DNA from: CAZQKW01 sp964594075 | GTDB lineage: Bacteria; Desulfobacterota; WTBG01; CAIYCZ01 | Assembly: GCA_964594075.1 (NCBI GenBank) | Contig: CAZQKW010000012.1 | Location: forward strand, 15,505 to 79,504 | Reading direction: 5' to 3' | DNA length: 64,000 bases | Shown: in pieces, positions 16,927-25,355 of the stretch | How positions within the stretch are numbered: position 1 is the stretch's first letter | Layout of the letters: each line of letters starts with the position of its first letter | Program-made: the position numbers and the translations under genes | The notes under the pieces: generated by a model | The model's input: the letters and a program-made list of their open reading frames with translations, nothing else | What the model was told of the DNA's origin: nothing | Database searches by the model: none

Positions 16927-18354
16927 ATGGGTATAAAAAACGTCGTTTATCCGCTTAAGGTTATATCAGACGAGGAGGTGAAAAAAATCTATTGTGGAGC
17001 TCTCGAAGTCTTGGAGAAAACCGGGGTTTATTTTGAAGATCAGAATATGACCAGACTGCTCCATGAATGTGGGTGCAATATTGATGCACAAAAGCAGCGT
17101 GTCAGATTTCCTGCCCATATTGTAGAAACCGCTGTAAAGAAGTGCGCCCGTGAATTTACGGTTAAGGCAAGAAACCCCGCATACAACCTTTTGTTTAATG
17201 GTTCTCGCGTTTACTTTGCCTCACATTCAGCGCCCTATCTTATTGACCCAGACAGCGGCCAACGCAAAAAACCTTCCTTAAAGGATGTAAGCGACATAAT
17301 TACAATTATAGACGCGCTCGAAAATATAGACGTGCTGCTCACACTCACTGCGGAGCTTACCGACAAACCTGCTGAAATAAGCCCTGAATGGGTATTTGCT
17401 GAAACCTTCAGAAAGACCGAAAAAACTACGGTGGGCCCTGCCTTTAGAGATTGTCCAAAATGGATTATTAAAATGGCAAAGACCGTTGGCGTTGATATTA
17501 TTGGCGTCACCTCCTGCACGCCTCCACTCTTATACCCAAAGGGGGATACCGATGCGCTTTTAACCTACGCACAGGCAGGATATCCGGTAACCGTCGGGTC
17601 AGGGATCGCTATGGGAGGTACGGGGCCGGTTACTCTTGCGGGCAGTTTAGTCCAGCAGACTGCCGAAGCGCTTGCCGGAGTAGTCCTTGTTCAGTCGCAG
17701 TATCCCGGCACCGGTGTGCTGTGTCTTACTGAGACAGCCCCGCTGGACATGAAGGTCGGAGACCTTGCCTGGGGCAGCATCGAGGTCGCGCTGTTTCATG
17801 TTGCACAGGCTCAGGTGAATCAATATCTGGGCTTACAAAATTTTTCTCTCTTCCCCATGAGCTCTTCGCTGATAGCAGATGAACAGACCGGTTTTGAGAA
17901 AGGATTGCAGGCTCTGGCAATGGCTCTTTCCGGAATTAATTTTATGTCGGGCGGCGGCGGCATCCATAATGAATCATCTTTCTGCATGGAACAGCTTGTT
18001 ATAGACAACGATTTATATGGCATGGTGGGGCGCTTTCTGGATCGCTTTGCCGTTACGGACGAAACGCTTGCGCTTGAGGCTATTCATGAAATGGGCATAG
18101 CGCGTGGAAATTATTTAAAACATCCTCACACACGAAAATGGTTTAAGCAGGAACACTTTTTTCCCCATGTGTGCAATCGTTTTCCATATGAAACCTGGCT
18201 AAAGAATGGAGCTAAAAACATTGTGACACGGGCACGTGAACGTGCTGCAGTGATCCTCACCACGCATCAGCCGGCGCCACTCGCTGATGATATTGAGCGA
18301 GAGCTGCGCGCAATTCTAACCGCAGCAGAACACGAACGGCTGAAAAAAAACTAA
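16927..18354 (+). CDS. MttB-family (trimethylamine/betaine-type) corrinoid methyltransferase, non-pyrrolysine
   Basis: A 475-residue member of the MttB superfamily (COG5598). Features include the early segment GALEVLEKTGVYFEDQNM, central VTVGSGIAMGGTGPVTLAGS and late MSGGGGIHNESSFCMEQL. True trimethylamine MttB needs a pyrrolysine read from an in-frame amber codon; this gene is full length with no internal stop, so it is of the non-pyrrolysine kind, like glycine betaine methyltransferase MtgB. It would move a methyl group from a quaternary amine to the corrinoid protein encoded just upstream. The actual substrate is not shown. Confidence 0.92.
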   Translation: MGIKNVVYPLKVISDEEVKKIYCGALEVLEKTGVYFEDQNMTRLLHECGCNIDAQKQRVRFPAHIVETAVKKCAREFTVKARNPAYNLLFNGSRVYFASHSAPYLIDPDSGQRKKPSLKDVSDIITIIDALENIDVLLTLTAELTDKPAEISPEWVFAETFRKTEKTTVGPAFRDCPKWIIKMAKTVGVDIIGVTSCTPPLLYPKGDTDALLTYAQAGYPVTVGSGIAMGGTGPVTLAGSLVQQTAEALAGVVLVQSQYPGTGVLCLTETAPLDMKVGDLAWGSIEVALFHVAQAQVNQYLGLQNFSLFPMSSSLIADEQTGFEKGLQALAMALSGINFMSGGGGIHNESSFCMEQLVIDNDLYGMVGRFLDRFAVTDETLALEAIHEMGIARGNYLKHPHTRKWFKQEHFFPHVCNRFPYETWLKNGAKNIVTRARERAAVILTTHQPAPLADDIERELRAILTAAEHERLKKN

Positions 18355-18377
18355 CGTGTGCTCAAGAAAAATCCACC

Positions 18378-19280
18378 ATGATCACATTTAAAAAACCCCA
18401 ACACGTTTATCGCATCGGCACGGTCGAAATCGGCGGGCAACCAGGCCAACGGCCGACAGTTCTCATTGGAAGCATTTTTTTTGGAAAGCATAAAATAGTT
18501 TATGATCCGGCGAAAGGCATATTCAACCGTGAACGGGCAAAAGCCCAAATTGATACAGAAGCGGAACTATCTGCTGCAACGGGCAACCCGCGTTTTATAG
18601 ACCCCATTGGCGACACGGGCGAAGCACTTATCAGCTATATTCAATTTTTATATGAACATACTGATGCGCCGATTCTGGTAGATTCCCCATATCCAGAATC
18701 CCGCATACAGGCACTCAGACATTTTGCCGGCACACCAATAATATCGCGGCTGGTTTATAATTCCATTGCTGAAGACTTCACCGAAAAAGAACTCGCGTGT
18801 ATAAAAGAATGCGGGGTTAAGACCGCAATTCTCCTGGCATTCAGTACCAAAGCTCTGCTGCCAAAAGACCGTATTGGATTATTGCAAAAAGTTCTTTTGC
18901 CTGCCGCAGAAAAAGCCGGCATTGAACATATTCTCATAGATACCGGCGTTCTTGACGTGCCGAGCATAAGCTGGGCAGCCCGCGCAATCTATGAAATTAA
19001 AGAGGCGTTTGGCTACCCGGCTGGCTGTGCGCCGGCAAATTCTTTATTCAAATGGGAAAAACTTAAAAACCAAGGGGATTCAGCATTTCAAGCAACGGCG
19101 GCAGCAATCTATTCCCTGAGCATATTTCAGGGAGCTGATTTTATTCTTTATGGCCCCATGCGCTTTGCTCCTTGGATTTATCCGGCAATTGCTTCGATTG
19201 ATGCTATGCTTGCCTACCAAGGCAGATTTGTATCGATACGTCCGGCAACAAAGCACCATCCGTTATATAAAATATTTTAG
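18378..19280 (+). CDS. MtrH-family methyltransferase (methylcorrinoid to tetrahydrofolate-type carrier)
   Basis: A 300-residue protein with the MtrH pattern: VYRIGTVEIGGQPGQRPTVL, SIFFGKHKIVYD, then GDTGEALISYIQFLYEH and the later GYPAGCAPANSLFKW. MtrH proteins form a TIM barrel that transfers methyl groups between a corrinoid protein and a tetrahydropterin; bacterial relatives such as MtgA use tetrahydrofolate. It is the third gene of the operon, 23 bases after the MttB-like gene, and completes a substrate-corrinoid-folate methyl path feeding one-carbon metabolism. Confidence 0.92.
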   Translation: MITFKKPQHVYRIGTVEIGGQPGQRPTVLIGSIFFGKHKIVYDPAKGIFNRERAKAQIDTEAELSAATGNPRFIDPIGDTGEALISYIQFLYEHTDAPILVDSPYPESRIQALRHFAGTPIISRLVYNSIAEDFTEKELACIKECGVKTAILLAFSTKALLPKDRIGLLQKVLLPAAEKAGIEHILIDTGVLDVPSISWAARAIYEIKEAFGYPAGCAPANSLFKWEKLKNQGDSAFQATAAAIYSLSIFQGADFILYGPMRFAPWIYPAIASIDAMLAYQGRFVSIRPATKHHPLYKIF

Positions 19281-19379
19281 GCAAGCGGGTGCGGTGTCGT
19301 CTATGGCCCCGGCAGGCATTTTAAAACCCTTTGATAACAATACTTCGTTCGCGTGTTTAAATCATATTATCAGACAAAA

Positions 19380-20069
19380 TCAGGCCTCTTTTCCTCTGAT
19401 GTAGCGGTACACAAGCGCGCCCAGTAATGCACCAATAATCGGCGCAATCCAGAACAGCCACAACTGCGCAACCGCCCAGCCGCCGGCAAAAAGCGCAACG
19501 CCGGTGCTCCGTGCCGGGTTTACCGACGTATTGGTTACCGGAATGCTGATCAGGTGAATTAGGGTAAGGCACAGGCCAATAGCAATCGGCGCACATCCCT
19601 GCGGCGCCTTATGGTCGGTTGATCCCAGAATGACAATCAAGAACATCATGGTCATCACCACTTCGGTGACCAGCGCCGCCAGCAGTGAATATCCGCCCGG
19701 TGAATGGGCACCATAGCCGTTACAGGCAAAACCGGCGGTTACATCAAACCCCGCTTTGCCGCTGGCTATAATGAACAGAACGCCGCCTGCTAATATCCCG
19801 CCCAGCACCTGGGACACAACGTATGGCAACAGTTTACCCGCTGGAAAACGGCCACCCGCCCACAGTCCCACGGAAACAGCTGGATTAAGATGACAGCCTG
19901 ATATATGGCCTATCGCAAAGGCCATGGTCAGCACGGTCAAGCCAAAAGCAAGCGATACCCCCAGCAGACCAATGCCCACATTCGGAAATGCTGCAGCCAG
20001 CACCGCGCTGCCGCAGCCGCCCAACACCAGCCAAAACGTTCCAAAAAATTCTGCGCTATACGGTTTCAT
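19380..20069 (-). CDS. aqpZ: aquaporin Z-type water channel
   Basis: A 229-residue MIP-family protein, near the 231 residues of E. coli AqpZ. Both pore motifs are present: HLNPAVSVGLWAGG and VNPARSTGVALFAGG. The selectivity Arg follows the second NPA, and the loop near GCHLNP and a His in the TM5 region (LIHLISIPVT) suit a water-specific rather than glycerol channel. GAGGG lies six bases before the ATG. It appears monocistronic and is convergent with the MtrH-like gene. Confidence 0.93.
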   Translation of the reverse strand: MKPYSAEFFGTFWLVLGGCGSAVLAAAFPNVGIGLLGVSLAFGLTVLTMAFAIGHISGCHLNPAVSVGLWAGGRFPAGKLLPYVVSQVLGGILAGGVLFIIASGKAGFDVTAGFACNGYGAHSPGGYSLLAALVTEVVMTMMFLIVILGSTDHKAPQGCAPIAIGLCLTLIHLISIPVTNTSVNPARSTGVALFAGGWAVAQLWLFWIAPIIGALLGALVYRYIRGKEA

Positions 20070-20296
20070 CGTAAGCCCTCCTGTGTTGTTGTTGGTAATA
20101 CGTTAAAAATCTCAGTTATTTGACTGGCGGCATGTGTGCCGTCAGCTCAAATCGCTGTACTGCATTACGTATTTTTTCACAGAGACAGCGAGGTCGTGCG
20201 CATAGCGTCTGTTACTTGTCCAACGCGCAGGGCTGAACACGTGTCTGCTGCCGTTGCCAGTCAGCGGTTTTGCGGGCACCGAGCATTCGGCAGCAT

Positions 20297-20833
20297 TCAT
20301 TCAAGAAAAATATTGACATTATTGGTATGTCCATGCGTGATAACATAGCAAGGCGTTGTATTGATAAAACACTCTCGGCCTTTGCGCAGAAAGCGCGCCT
20401 GAACTGCATACCTGTGTGCAGGGTTGATGTGAGCAGGATCGTAGGAAATCTTAAATGTCACCGGCACCTGGCGTTGCGCCGTGATACTTTGTGTAGCGAT
20501 GACTGCGGCAGGAGCATCCTGCCGGGAGACGTTTAACAGCTTTATTTCCAGTTCGTCCTCCGGCAGCAGCACACCTTGCTGTTTATTAAAATAGATATTT
20601 CCCCTTATATATGCGCTTATCATGGGCGGTTCTGCAGATTTTGGTTTTGAAGCTCTGCCGGTCAAAAGACCGGTATCTGCCTCGCCGGTCCGATGTTTCC
20701 ATATATCAAACATCATTTGAGAACCAAGTTCATCTGCGGTGGCTGTCTGGGGAGGGAGGAAATAACCGGTTATCGCTATGACTAATGCAGCATATGAAAC
20801 AACAAAAAGAGAGAATATACAATTCACCTTCAT
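20297..20833 (-). CDS. exported YbaY/YscW-like protein
   Basis: About 178 residues from the ATG at 20833. A hydrophobic leader (MKVNCIFSLFVVSYAALVIA) is followed by a region of unclear fold and then a beta-rich domain from about residue 74: ISAYIRGNIYFNKQQGVLLP, DELEIKLLNVSRQD and VPVTFKISYDPAHINPAHRY. This matches the YbaY/YscW (PF09619) domain, found in small outer-membrane lipoproteins. No clear lipobox is visible, so it may be periplasmic. The ribosome site is weak and an upstream in-frame TTG exists. Function unknown. Confidence 0.72.
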   Translation of the reverse strand: MKVNCIFSLFVVSYAALVIAITGYFLPPQTATADELGSQMMFDIWKHRTGEADTGLLTGRASKPKSAEPPMISAYIRGNIYFNKQQGVLLPEDELEIKLLNVSRQDAPAAVIATQSITAQRQVPVTFKISYDPAHINPAHRYAVQARFLRKGRECFINTTPCYVITHGHTNNVNIFLE

Positions 20834-20894
20834 GGTAATCGACAAGGCGATTGTTATTTTTCGTTCTTAAAATATTGCGTGGCGGGCTTTAATA

Positions 20895-20924
20895 TTGAAC
20901 AATGTCCTATTGTTAGGGTATATT
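20895..20924 (+). promoter_or_regulatory. promoter of the exported DUF4412-like gene
   Basis: TTGAAC at 20895-20900, an 18-base spacer and TATATT at 20919-20924, 39 bases before the ATG at 20963. The spacer contains AACAAT/ATTGTT, a 6-bp inverted repeat starting in the -35 box. Confidence 0.55.
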
Positions 20925-20962
20925 ATAATAAACCATAACGGGTAAACAACATAAATTTTATC

Positions 20963-21769
20963 ATGAAAAATATTTTTCTCTTAATTCCCGTGTCAATAGG
21001 TATTATTGCAGCAAACTGTTTCAGCCTGGATCGTGGCGACCTGGGCAAAACGCTGGAGAAGGCCGGGATCGGCACAGCGTTGGAGACAGCAGGCATTGAT
21101 CTGAATAAATTCACTGAATATCTCAACTGGGAAACTTTGAATATATCATTTATTTCTGATTTCAATAATATAACCGCCATAGGCAGAAATAAGGCGCTGC
21201 TTGAAGGCACCGTGTACAAGAAAGGAATCAGCGGATTGCGCGTTGATTTAAAAAGCGGTCTGGAGGTCCCCGGAAAAGAAGGAGTGCGTCTTTTCGATTG
21301 TTATATTCTGTATCGCATCCTTCAGAAAAAAGCCTACCTCGTATTTCCAAAACGGGATGCCTTTATTGAGGTTGATCCTGATGAAGTGCGCGAAATGATG
21401 GGCTCAATTATGAAAAAACGCGATGGCAAACCAACAATCGAGAAAAAAGAGTTTCTCGGTCAAGAACTATTTGATGGTTTTGACTGCAAAAAAATGTTCG
21501 CCACCATGAAGTTTGCAAATGGCACCCGCACCAGCGTCACCACCTGGCTAGCCCCGGAGCTTAAAGGCCTGCCTGTTAAAATTGTTGCTGATTTTACCAC
21601 CCGCCTTGGCATATCCGGCACCAATACCACAACATTTTCCAACATAAAAAAGACTGAACCTGATGCAGGGCTGTTTGACATTCCCAAAAACTTTACTAAA
21701 TATAAAAACCTCCTTGCGGTGGCTACAGAGGGAACGTTAGGATCGCCTCTTAAAAAAAGAAAAAAATGA
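20963..21769 (+). CDS. exported protein with DUF4412-like domain
   Basis: A 268-residue protein with a signal peptide (MKNIFLLIPVSIGIIAANCF). A short helical stretch mentions repeated KAGIGTALETAGI; the main part, from about residue 50, is beta-rich and resembles DUF4412, a LolA/LppX-like lipid-handling fold: GLRVDLKSG, YLVFPKRDAFIEVDPDEV, GFDCKKMFATMKF and TTWLAPELKGLPVKI. A role in periplasmic lipid or lipoprotein handling is possible from the fold. The tail KKRKK is strongly basic. It is convergent with the DUF1460 gene. No ribosome site is obvious. Confidence 0.7.
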   Translation: MKNIFLLIPVSIGIIAANCFSLDRGDLGKTLEKAGIGTALETAGIDLNKFTEYLNWETLNISFISDFNNITAIGRNKALLEGTVYKKGISGLRVDLKSGLEVPGKEGVRLFDCYILYRILQKKAYLVFPKRDAFIEVDPDEVREMMGSIMKKRDGKPTIEKKEFLGQELFDGFDCKKMFATMKFANGTRTSVTTWLAPELKGLPVKIVADFTTRLGISGTNTTTFSNIKKTEPDAGLFDIPKNFTKYKNLLAVATEGTLGSPLKKRKK

Positions 21770-21805
21770 GGTATCTTTGCGGAGAGGAATAATCTAAAAT
21801 CTTTC

Positions 21806-22618
21806 CTATTTTGCGGGAATAGGAGTAGGCCGTAACACAATAATGCCGGGTTTATCAAATATATATTTCATGAATTCTTCGTCAATGACTTTTTTAAATT
21901 GTGCCTTCGACGAAGCATGCCTGAACAAGAGTGTATCTTCCTTCCAGATTGCAATACCTACATGTGAGACGTCAAGATCGGCACGGTTTGTATAAATGCC
22001 GACATAATCGCCGGTCTTTAATCTCTTTATTATCTCCGCTCGCACCTCTGCTGTGGGGATATATTTTATTATGCGTTTTCTGACAGGCGCGCCGGGGAGA
22101 AGCTCCCTATTGTCCGCAATGCGGCCCAAGAATTTTATAACCTTTTTTGTTTTTTCGCCGCCAATCTGTTCAGTCGCGTCTTCCACGCGGCCGGCATTGA
22201 ACTCTCCCCAGTCGGTGAAATAGTGATTTCTGTGCTGGTAATCCACAATTCCTGATTGATACCGAATGTTTCGCAGGTTTCTTTTGAAGTCATCAAACGA
22301 TGTTGAGGCACGCATTGCCTCCACATAATCAATGAAAGTGAAACAGTCAACCCCGGCGAGATTTATTACCAGCAGTTCCGGCGTTTGTATATTGCCAACT
22401 AAAGTATTATCCTGATATGGAACTGAGAGAAAGTGTCTGGAAATAAAATCCATGCGCAATGAAGTGTCTTTAAGCTCCGATGCCAGCATTATAATCCGAT
22501 TCAGTTCATCAACTGTCCATCTGCCGGTATTGATTATTTCGTTTTCCGGATAGATGCCATGAGAACTGCCCGTGCCTATCAGCAGTATAACCAATGCCCA
22601 GAAAAAGCTTTTTCTCAT
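21806..22618 (-). CDS. DUF1460-family (N-acetylmuramoyl-L-alanine amidase-like) exported protein
   Basis: A 270-residue protein from the ATG at 22618, which has GGAG ten bases upstream. A signal peptide precedes an NlpC/P60-like DUF1460 domain. The probable nucleophile is in NLAGVDCFTFIDYVEAMR, the catalytic His in LDVSHVGIAIW, and FRHASS follows. Family members cut peptidoglycan stem peptides or amides in the periplasm. Next to it, divergently, is the rubredoxin-like gene. A function in cell-wall recycling or remodelling is likely, but the bond cut is not known. Confidence 0.85.
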   Translation of the reverse strand: MRKSFFWALVILLIGTGSSHGIYPENEIINTGRWTVDELNRIIMLASELKDTSLRMDFISRHFLSVPYQDNTLVGNIQTPELLVINLAGVDCFTFIDYVEAMRASTSFDDFKRNLRNIRYQSGIVDYQHRNHYFTDWGEFNAGRVEDATEQIGGEKTKKVIKFLGRIADNRELLPGAPVRKRIIKYIPTAEVRAEIIKRLKTGDYVGIYTNRADLDVSHVGIAIWKEDTLLFRHASSKAQFKKVIDEEFMKYIFDKPGIIVLRPTPIPAK

Positions 22619-22740
22619 GTTGAAATATCTCCATCGCATTAAAAAACCGTGCATCGGTAAATTTGATATGTTACCTATAATTATAATAATGTAATGGGTA
22701 ATCTGTTTGCACATGAAAACACAGAAAAGAAAGGAGACCT

Positions 22741-22905
22741 ATGGCCTGGTTTAAATGTTCAACATGTGGATATACCTTCAAAACCGAAACTCCGCCCAAC
22801 GAATGCCCTGCTTGCAAGCAGCAATGCACGTTTATTGATTGCACCTGCTACACGCCTGATTGCGGGGGCCCTGAAAATATTGACCCGAGAATAACCGGCA
22901 AATAG
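22741..22905 (+). CDS. rubredoxin-like 54-residue protein with Cys-rich tail
   Basis: A 54-residue protein preceded by AGGAG five bases before the ATG. The first half is a rubredoxin-type iron knuckle pair: FKCSTCGY (Cys 6 and 9) and NECPACKQ (Cys 22 and 25). The tail holds four more cysteines (29, 34, 36, 41) in CTFIDCTCYTPDCGG, enough for a second metal or FeS site. It is likely a small cytoplasmic electron-transfer or metal protein. Its stop codon ends two bases before the convergent prmC stop. The tail is not part of canonical rubredoxin, so the function is open. Confidence 0.82.
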   Translation: MAWFKCSTCGYTFKTETPPNECPACKQQCTFIDCTCYTPDCGGPENIDPRITGK

Positions 22906-22907
22906 CC

Positions 22908-23783
22908 TTATTTCTTTCTCGCTTTGATGAGTCGTTCCTTCCCGGCATAATCTCGGACTGTTTGCACATCGGCAAAGCTTCCAACATTGGAGAATAATTG
23001 AGAAACTGCAGCAGATTGGCCAGCGCCGATTTCAAGGATAATCCACCTGTCGGGTTTTAACAGTGCAGGCATTCGGGGAATCCAGTGGCGATAAAAATCA
23101 AGCCCGTCTACGCCGCCGTTGAGCGCTTCAAGGGGCTCATAGCGCCATATTTCCGGCGCAAGCTGATTGATATCGGCGCTGCAAATATAGGGAGGATTGG
23201 AAATAATCAGATCAAAAAATTCATTCTGCCGGAATGGCGTGAGCGCATTACCCTGCACCAAGTGCATGGAATCCGCACAGCCGTGAGCTTTGCTGTTTTG
23301 TCGGGCAATCTTTAAAGCAACCAACGAGATGTCAGTGGCATAAATACGGCAGTTTCTAAACTCCTGAGCCAGTGCAACAGAAATTGCGCCGCTACCGGTG
23401 CCGAGTTCAAGAATAGCAAGTGGCAATGCGTGCTCGGCATGCGCCTTAAATAACGCAATTGCCTCTTCTATGAGCAGCTCCGTTTCCGGACGCGGTATCA
23501 GCACGCCTTTTTCTACCGTTATTTTAAGCGACCAGAAATCTTTGTATCCCACCAGATAGGCAACCGGTTCCCGCGCTGCCCTGCGTTTGACAAGCTCCCG
23601 AAAAGCAGCAAGCTCGTCTGAGCTAACCGGGCGTTCAAAGTCAATGTAGAGTTGAATGCGCGGGATTTTTAGGCAGTAAGAGAGCAGCAGTTCCGCATCA
23701 AGCCGGGCACTCTCGATGCCTTTTTTATTAAAATAAGCGGCCGTTTCATTTATCAGTTCGAGGACAGTCCAGTGCCTGTTCAT
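22908..23783 (-). CDS. prmC: peptide chain release factor N5-glutamine methyltransferase
   Basis: A 291-residue enzyme of the PrmC/HemK type. The N-terminal helical domain covers about residues 1-85, the SAM-binding domain has ILELGTGSGAISVALAQEF, and the substrate Gln-binding motif NPPY occurs in LIISNPPYICSAD. It methylates the Gln of the GGQ motif in release factors, speeding peptide release. The gene follows prfA, whose product is its substrate, in the rho-rpmE-prfA-prmC order. Confidence 0.96.
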   Translation of the reverse strand: MNRHWTVLELINETAAYFNKKGIESARLDAELLLSYCLKIPRIQLYIDFERPVSSDELAAFRELVKRRAAREPVAYLVGYKDFWSLKITVEKGVLIPRPETELLIEEAIALFKAHAEHALPLAILELGTGSGAISVALAQEFRNCRIYATDISLVALKIARQNSKAHGCADSMHLVQGNALTPFRQNEFFDLIISNPPYICSADINQLAPEIWRYEPLEALNGGVDGLDFYRHWIPRMPALLKPDRWIILEIGAGQSAAVSQLFSNVGSFADVQTVRDYAGKERLIKARKK

Positions 23784-23927
23784 AGAAAACGCACCATGCT
23801 AAAGGTCGCGGGAACTGAGGAACGCAAATACTGCGGGATTATGAGTAATAAAAATATGTGTAGTCTTACTGCGGGTATCAGAAAAAAACAGAGACGAAAC
23901 TGGTTGCGCGGGGAACACTGCAACGGG

Positions 23928-25025
23928 CTAATGGGGTTTGCCGAGAACATCCAGGCCTGATTCTTTCAATGATTCTGTCTGAAAGTGAGCGGTAAGATGG
24001 TCAATAATCTCCTGAATATCACCCTCCATTACCTCCTCAATCCGGTATAGCGTCAGTCCAATGCGGTGATCGGTGACCCTGCCCTGAGGATAATTATAAG
24101 TGCGAATTCGCTCGCTCCGGTCGCCGCTTCCCACCTGACTTTTTCTCTCCTTTGAAATCTGGTCCTGCTGCTCTTTGATTGCGCTATCAAGCAGACGCGA
24201 TTTAAGAACCTTAATTGCTTTTGCTTTGTTTTTATGTTGAGATTTTTCGTCCTGGCAGGTCACCACAAGGCCGGTCGGAAGATGCGTGACGCGAACAGCA
24301 GAGTCAGTGGTGTTCACACTTTGACCACCGGGTCCCGAAGAGCGGTAAACATCTATTTTGAGTTCATCGGGATTAATGACGACATCAATATCTTCAGCTT
24401 CCGGGAGCACGGCTACCGTGACAGCCGAGGTGTGGATGCGGCCCTGCGTTTCCGTTTCCGGAATGCGCTGGACCCGGTGCACTCCGCTCTCGTATTTTAA
24501 CTGGCTGTAAACGCCCTCTCCTTCAATGGAAGCAATTATTTCCTTGGCACCCCTCAGTCCCGTAATGTTCTGGCTTAAAATCTCAACTTTCCATCCCTTT
24601 CGTTCTGCAAATTTTGCATACATGCGGAACAAATCCATAGCGAACAGGGCGGCTTCTTCGCCGCCGGTGCCGGCACGTATTTCAAGGATAACATTTTTTT
24701 CATCCCGCGGATCCTTTGGCAGAAGCATCAGACGCAGGGTCTCCTCCAGTGTCTCGCGCTCCTTTTTAAGCGCCGCCATTTCCTCTTTAGCAAGTTCTTT
24801 GAGCGCATCGTCATCGTTATGGAGCAACTCTTTATTGCTCTCAATTTCTTCAGCAATCTTTTTGTAGCGCTGATAGTGCTCCACCAAAGACGTAAGCTTC
24901 GCTCGTTCCCGCGTGAGCTTCTGGTAGCGCTCCATATCTTGAAATACTGCCGGATCGCTCAGATGTGCTTCAAGCTCGTGGTATTTTTGTTCTACCTGTT
25001 CTAACTTGTCAAACATAGAACTCAT
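23928..25025 (-). CDS. prfA: peptide chain release factor 1
   Basis: About 365 residues, the usual RF1 length near 360. The stop-codon recognition motif PxT appears as PET in VQRIPETETQGRIHTSAVTV, assigning it to RF1 (UAA/UAG), and the catalytic GGQ is in RSSGPGGQSVNTTDSAVR. The ATG at 25025 has GAGA six bases upstream; an ATG three codons later (25016, MFDKLEQ) fits family starts equally well. It lies between rpmE and prmC on the minus strand. Confidence 0.96.
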   Translation of the reverse strand: MSSMFDKLEQVEQKYHELEAHLSDPAVFQDMERYQKLTRERAKLTSLVEHYQRYKKIAEEIESNKELLHNDDDALKELAKEEMAALKKERETLEETLRLMLLPKDPRDEKNVILEIRAGTGGEEAALFAMDLFRMYAKFAERKGWKVEILSQNITGLRGAKEIIASIEGEGVYSQLKYESGVHRVQRIPETETQGRIHTSAVTVAVLPEAEDIDVVINPDELKIDVYRSSGPGGQSVNTTDSAVRVTHLPTGLVVTCQDEKSQHKNKAKAIKVLKSRLLDSAIKEQQDQISKERKSQVGSGDRSERIRTYNYPQGRVTDHRIGLTLYRIEEVMEGDIQEIIDHLTAHFQTESLKESGLDVLGKPH

Positions 25026-25099
25026 AGTCGTCTCAAACAAAGAGCCCGTGACGTGCCTGAAATTTCGCCACGGGCAAAGCCTGCCGGTTCAAGAAAAAC

Positions 25100-25330
25100 T
25101 TACTGCGCAGCAGGTGTTTCTTTTTTACCGGCTTTTTTTGCATATTTTTGCTGAAATTTCTCAACCCGCCCCGCTGAATCTACCAGCTTTTGTTTGCCGG
25201 TAAAAAACCCGTGGCAGCTCGAGCACACTTCCACTTTAATCTCTTTTTTGGTTGAGCGGGTTTCAAAGGTATTTCCGCACACACATCTAACGATTGCCTT
25301 TTCATATTGAGGATGTATATCTTTCTTCAT
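25100..25330 (-). CDS. rpmE: 50S ribosomal protein L31, zinc-binding type
   Basis: A 76-residue L31 with MKKDIHPQYEKAIVRCVCGN and EVCSSCHGFFTGKQK; the CxC and CxxC pairs bind zinc, so this is the zinc-containing form. The C-terminus is extended by a Lys/Ala-rich tail. The ATG at 25330 is chosen because GGAG lies eight bases upstream, whereas the in-frame GTG at 25336 is too close to it. It lies 25 bases after rho in the conserved rho-rpmE-prfA order. Confidence 0.95.
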   Translation of the reverse strand: MKKDIHPQYEKAIVRCVCGNTFETRSTKKEIKVEVCSSCHGFFTGKQKLVDSAGRVEKFQQKYAKKAGKKETPAAQ

Positions 25331-25355
25331 CGCCACGTCTCCTTTATCTGTTGCC

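Noticed and set aside
16927..18354. Pyrrolysine-containing trimethylamine methyltransferase
   Set aside because: The gene is full length with no in-frame amber codon, so it is assigned to the non-pyrrolysine group.
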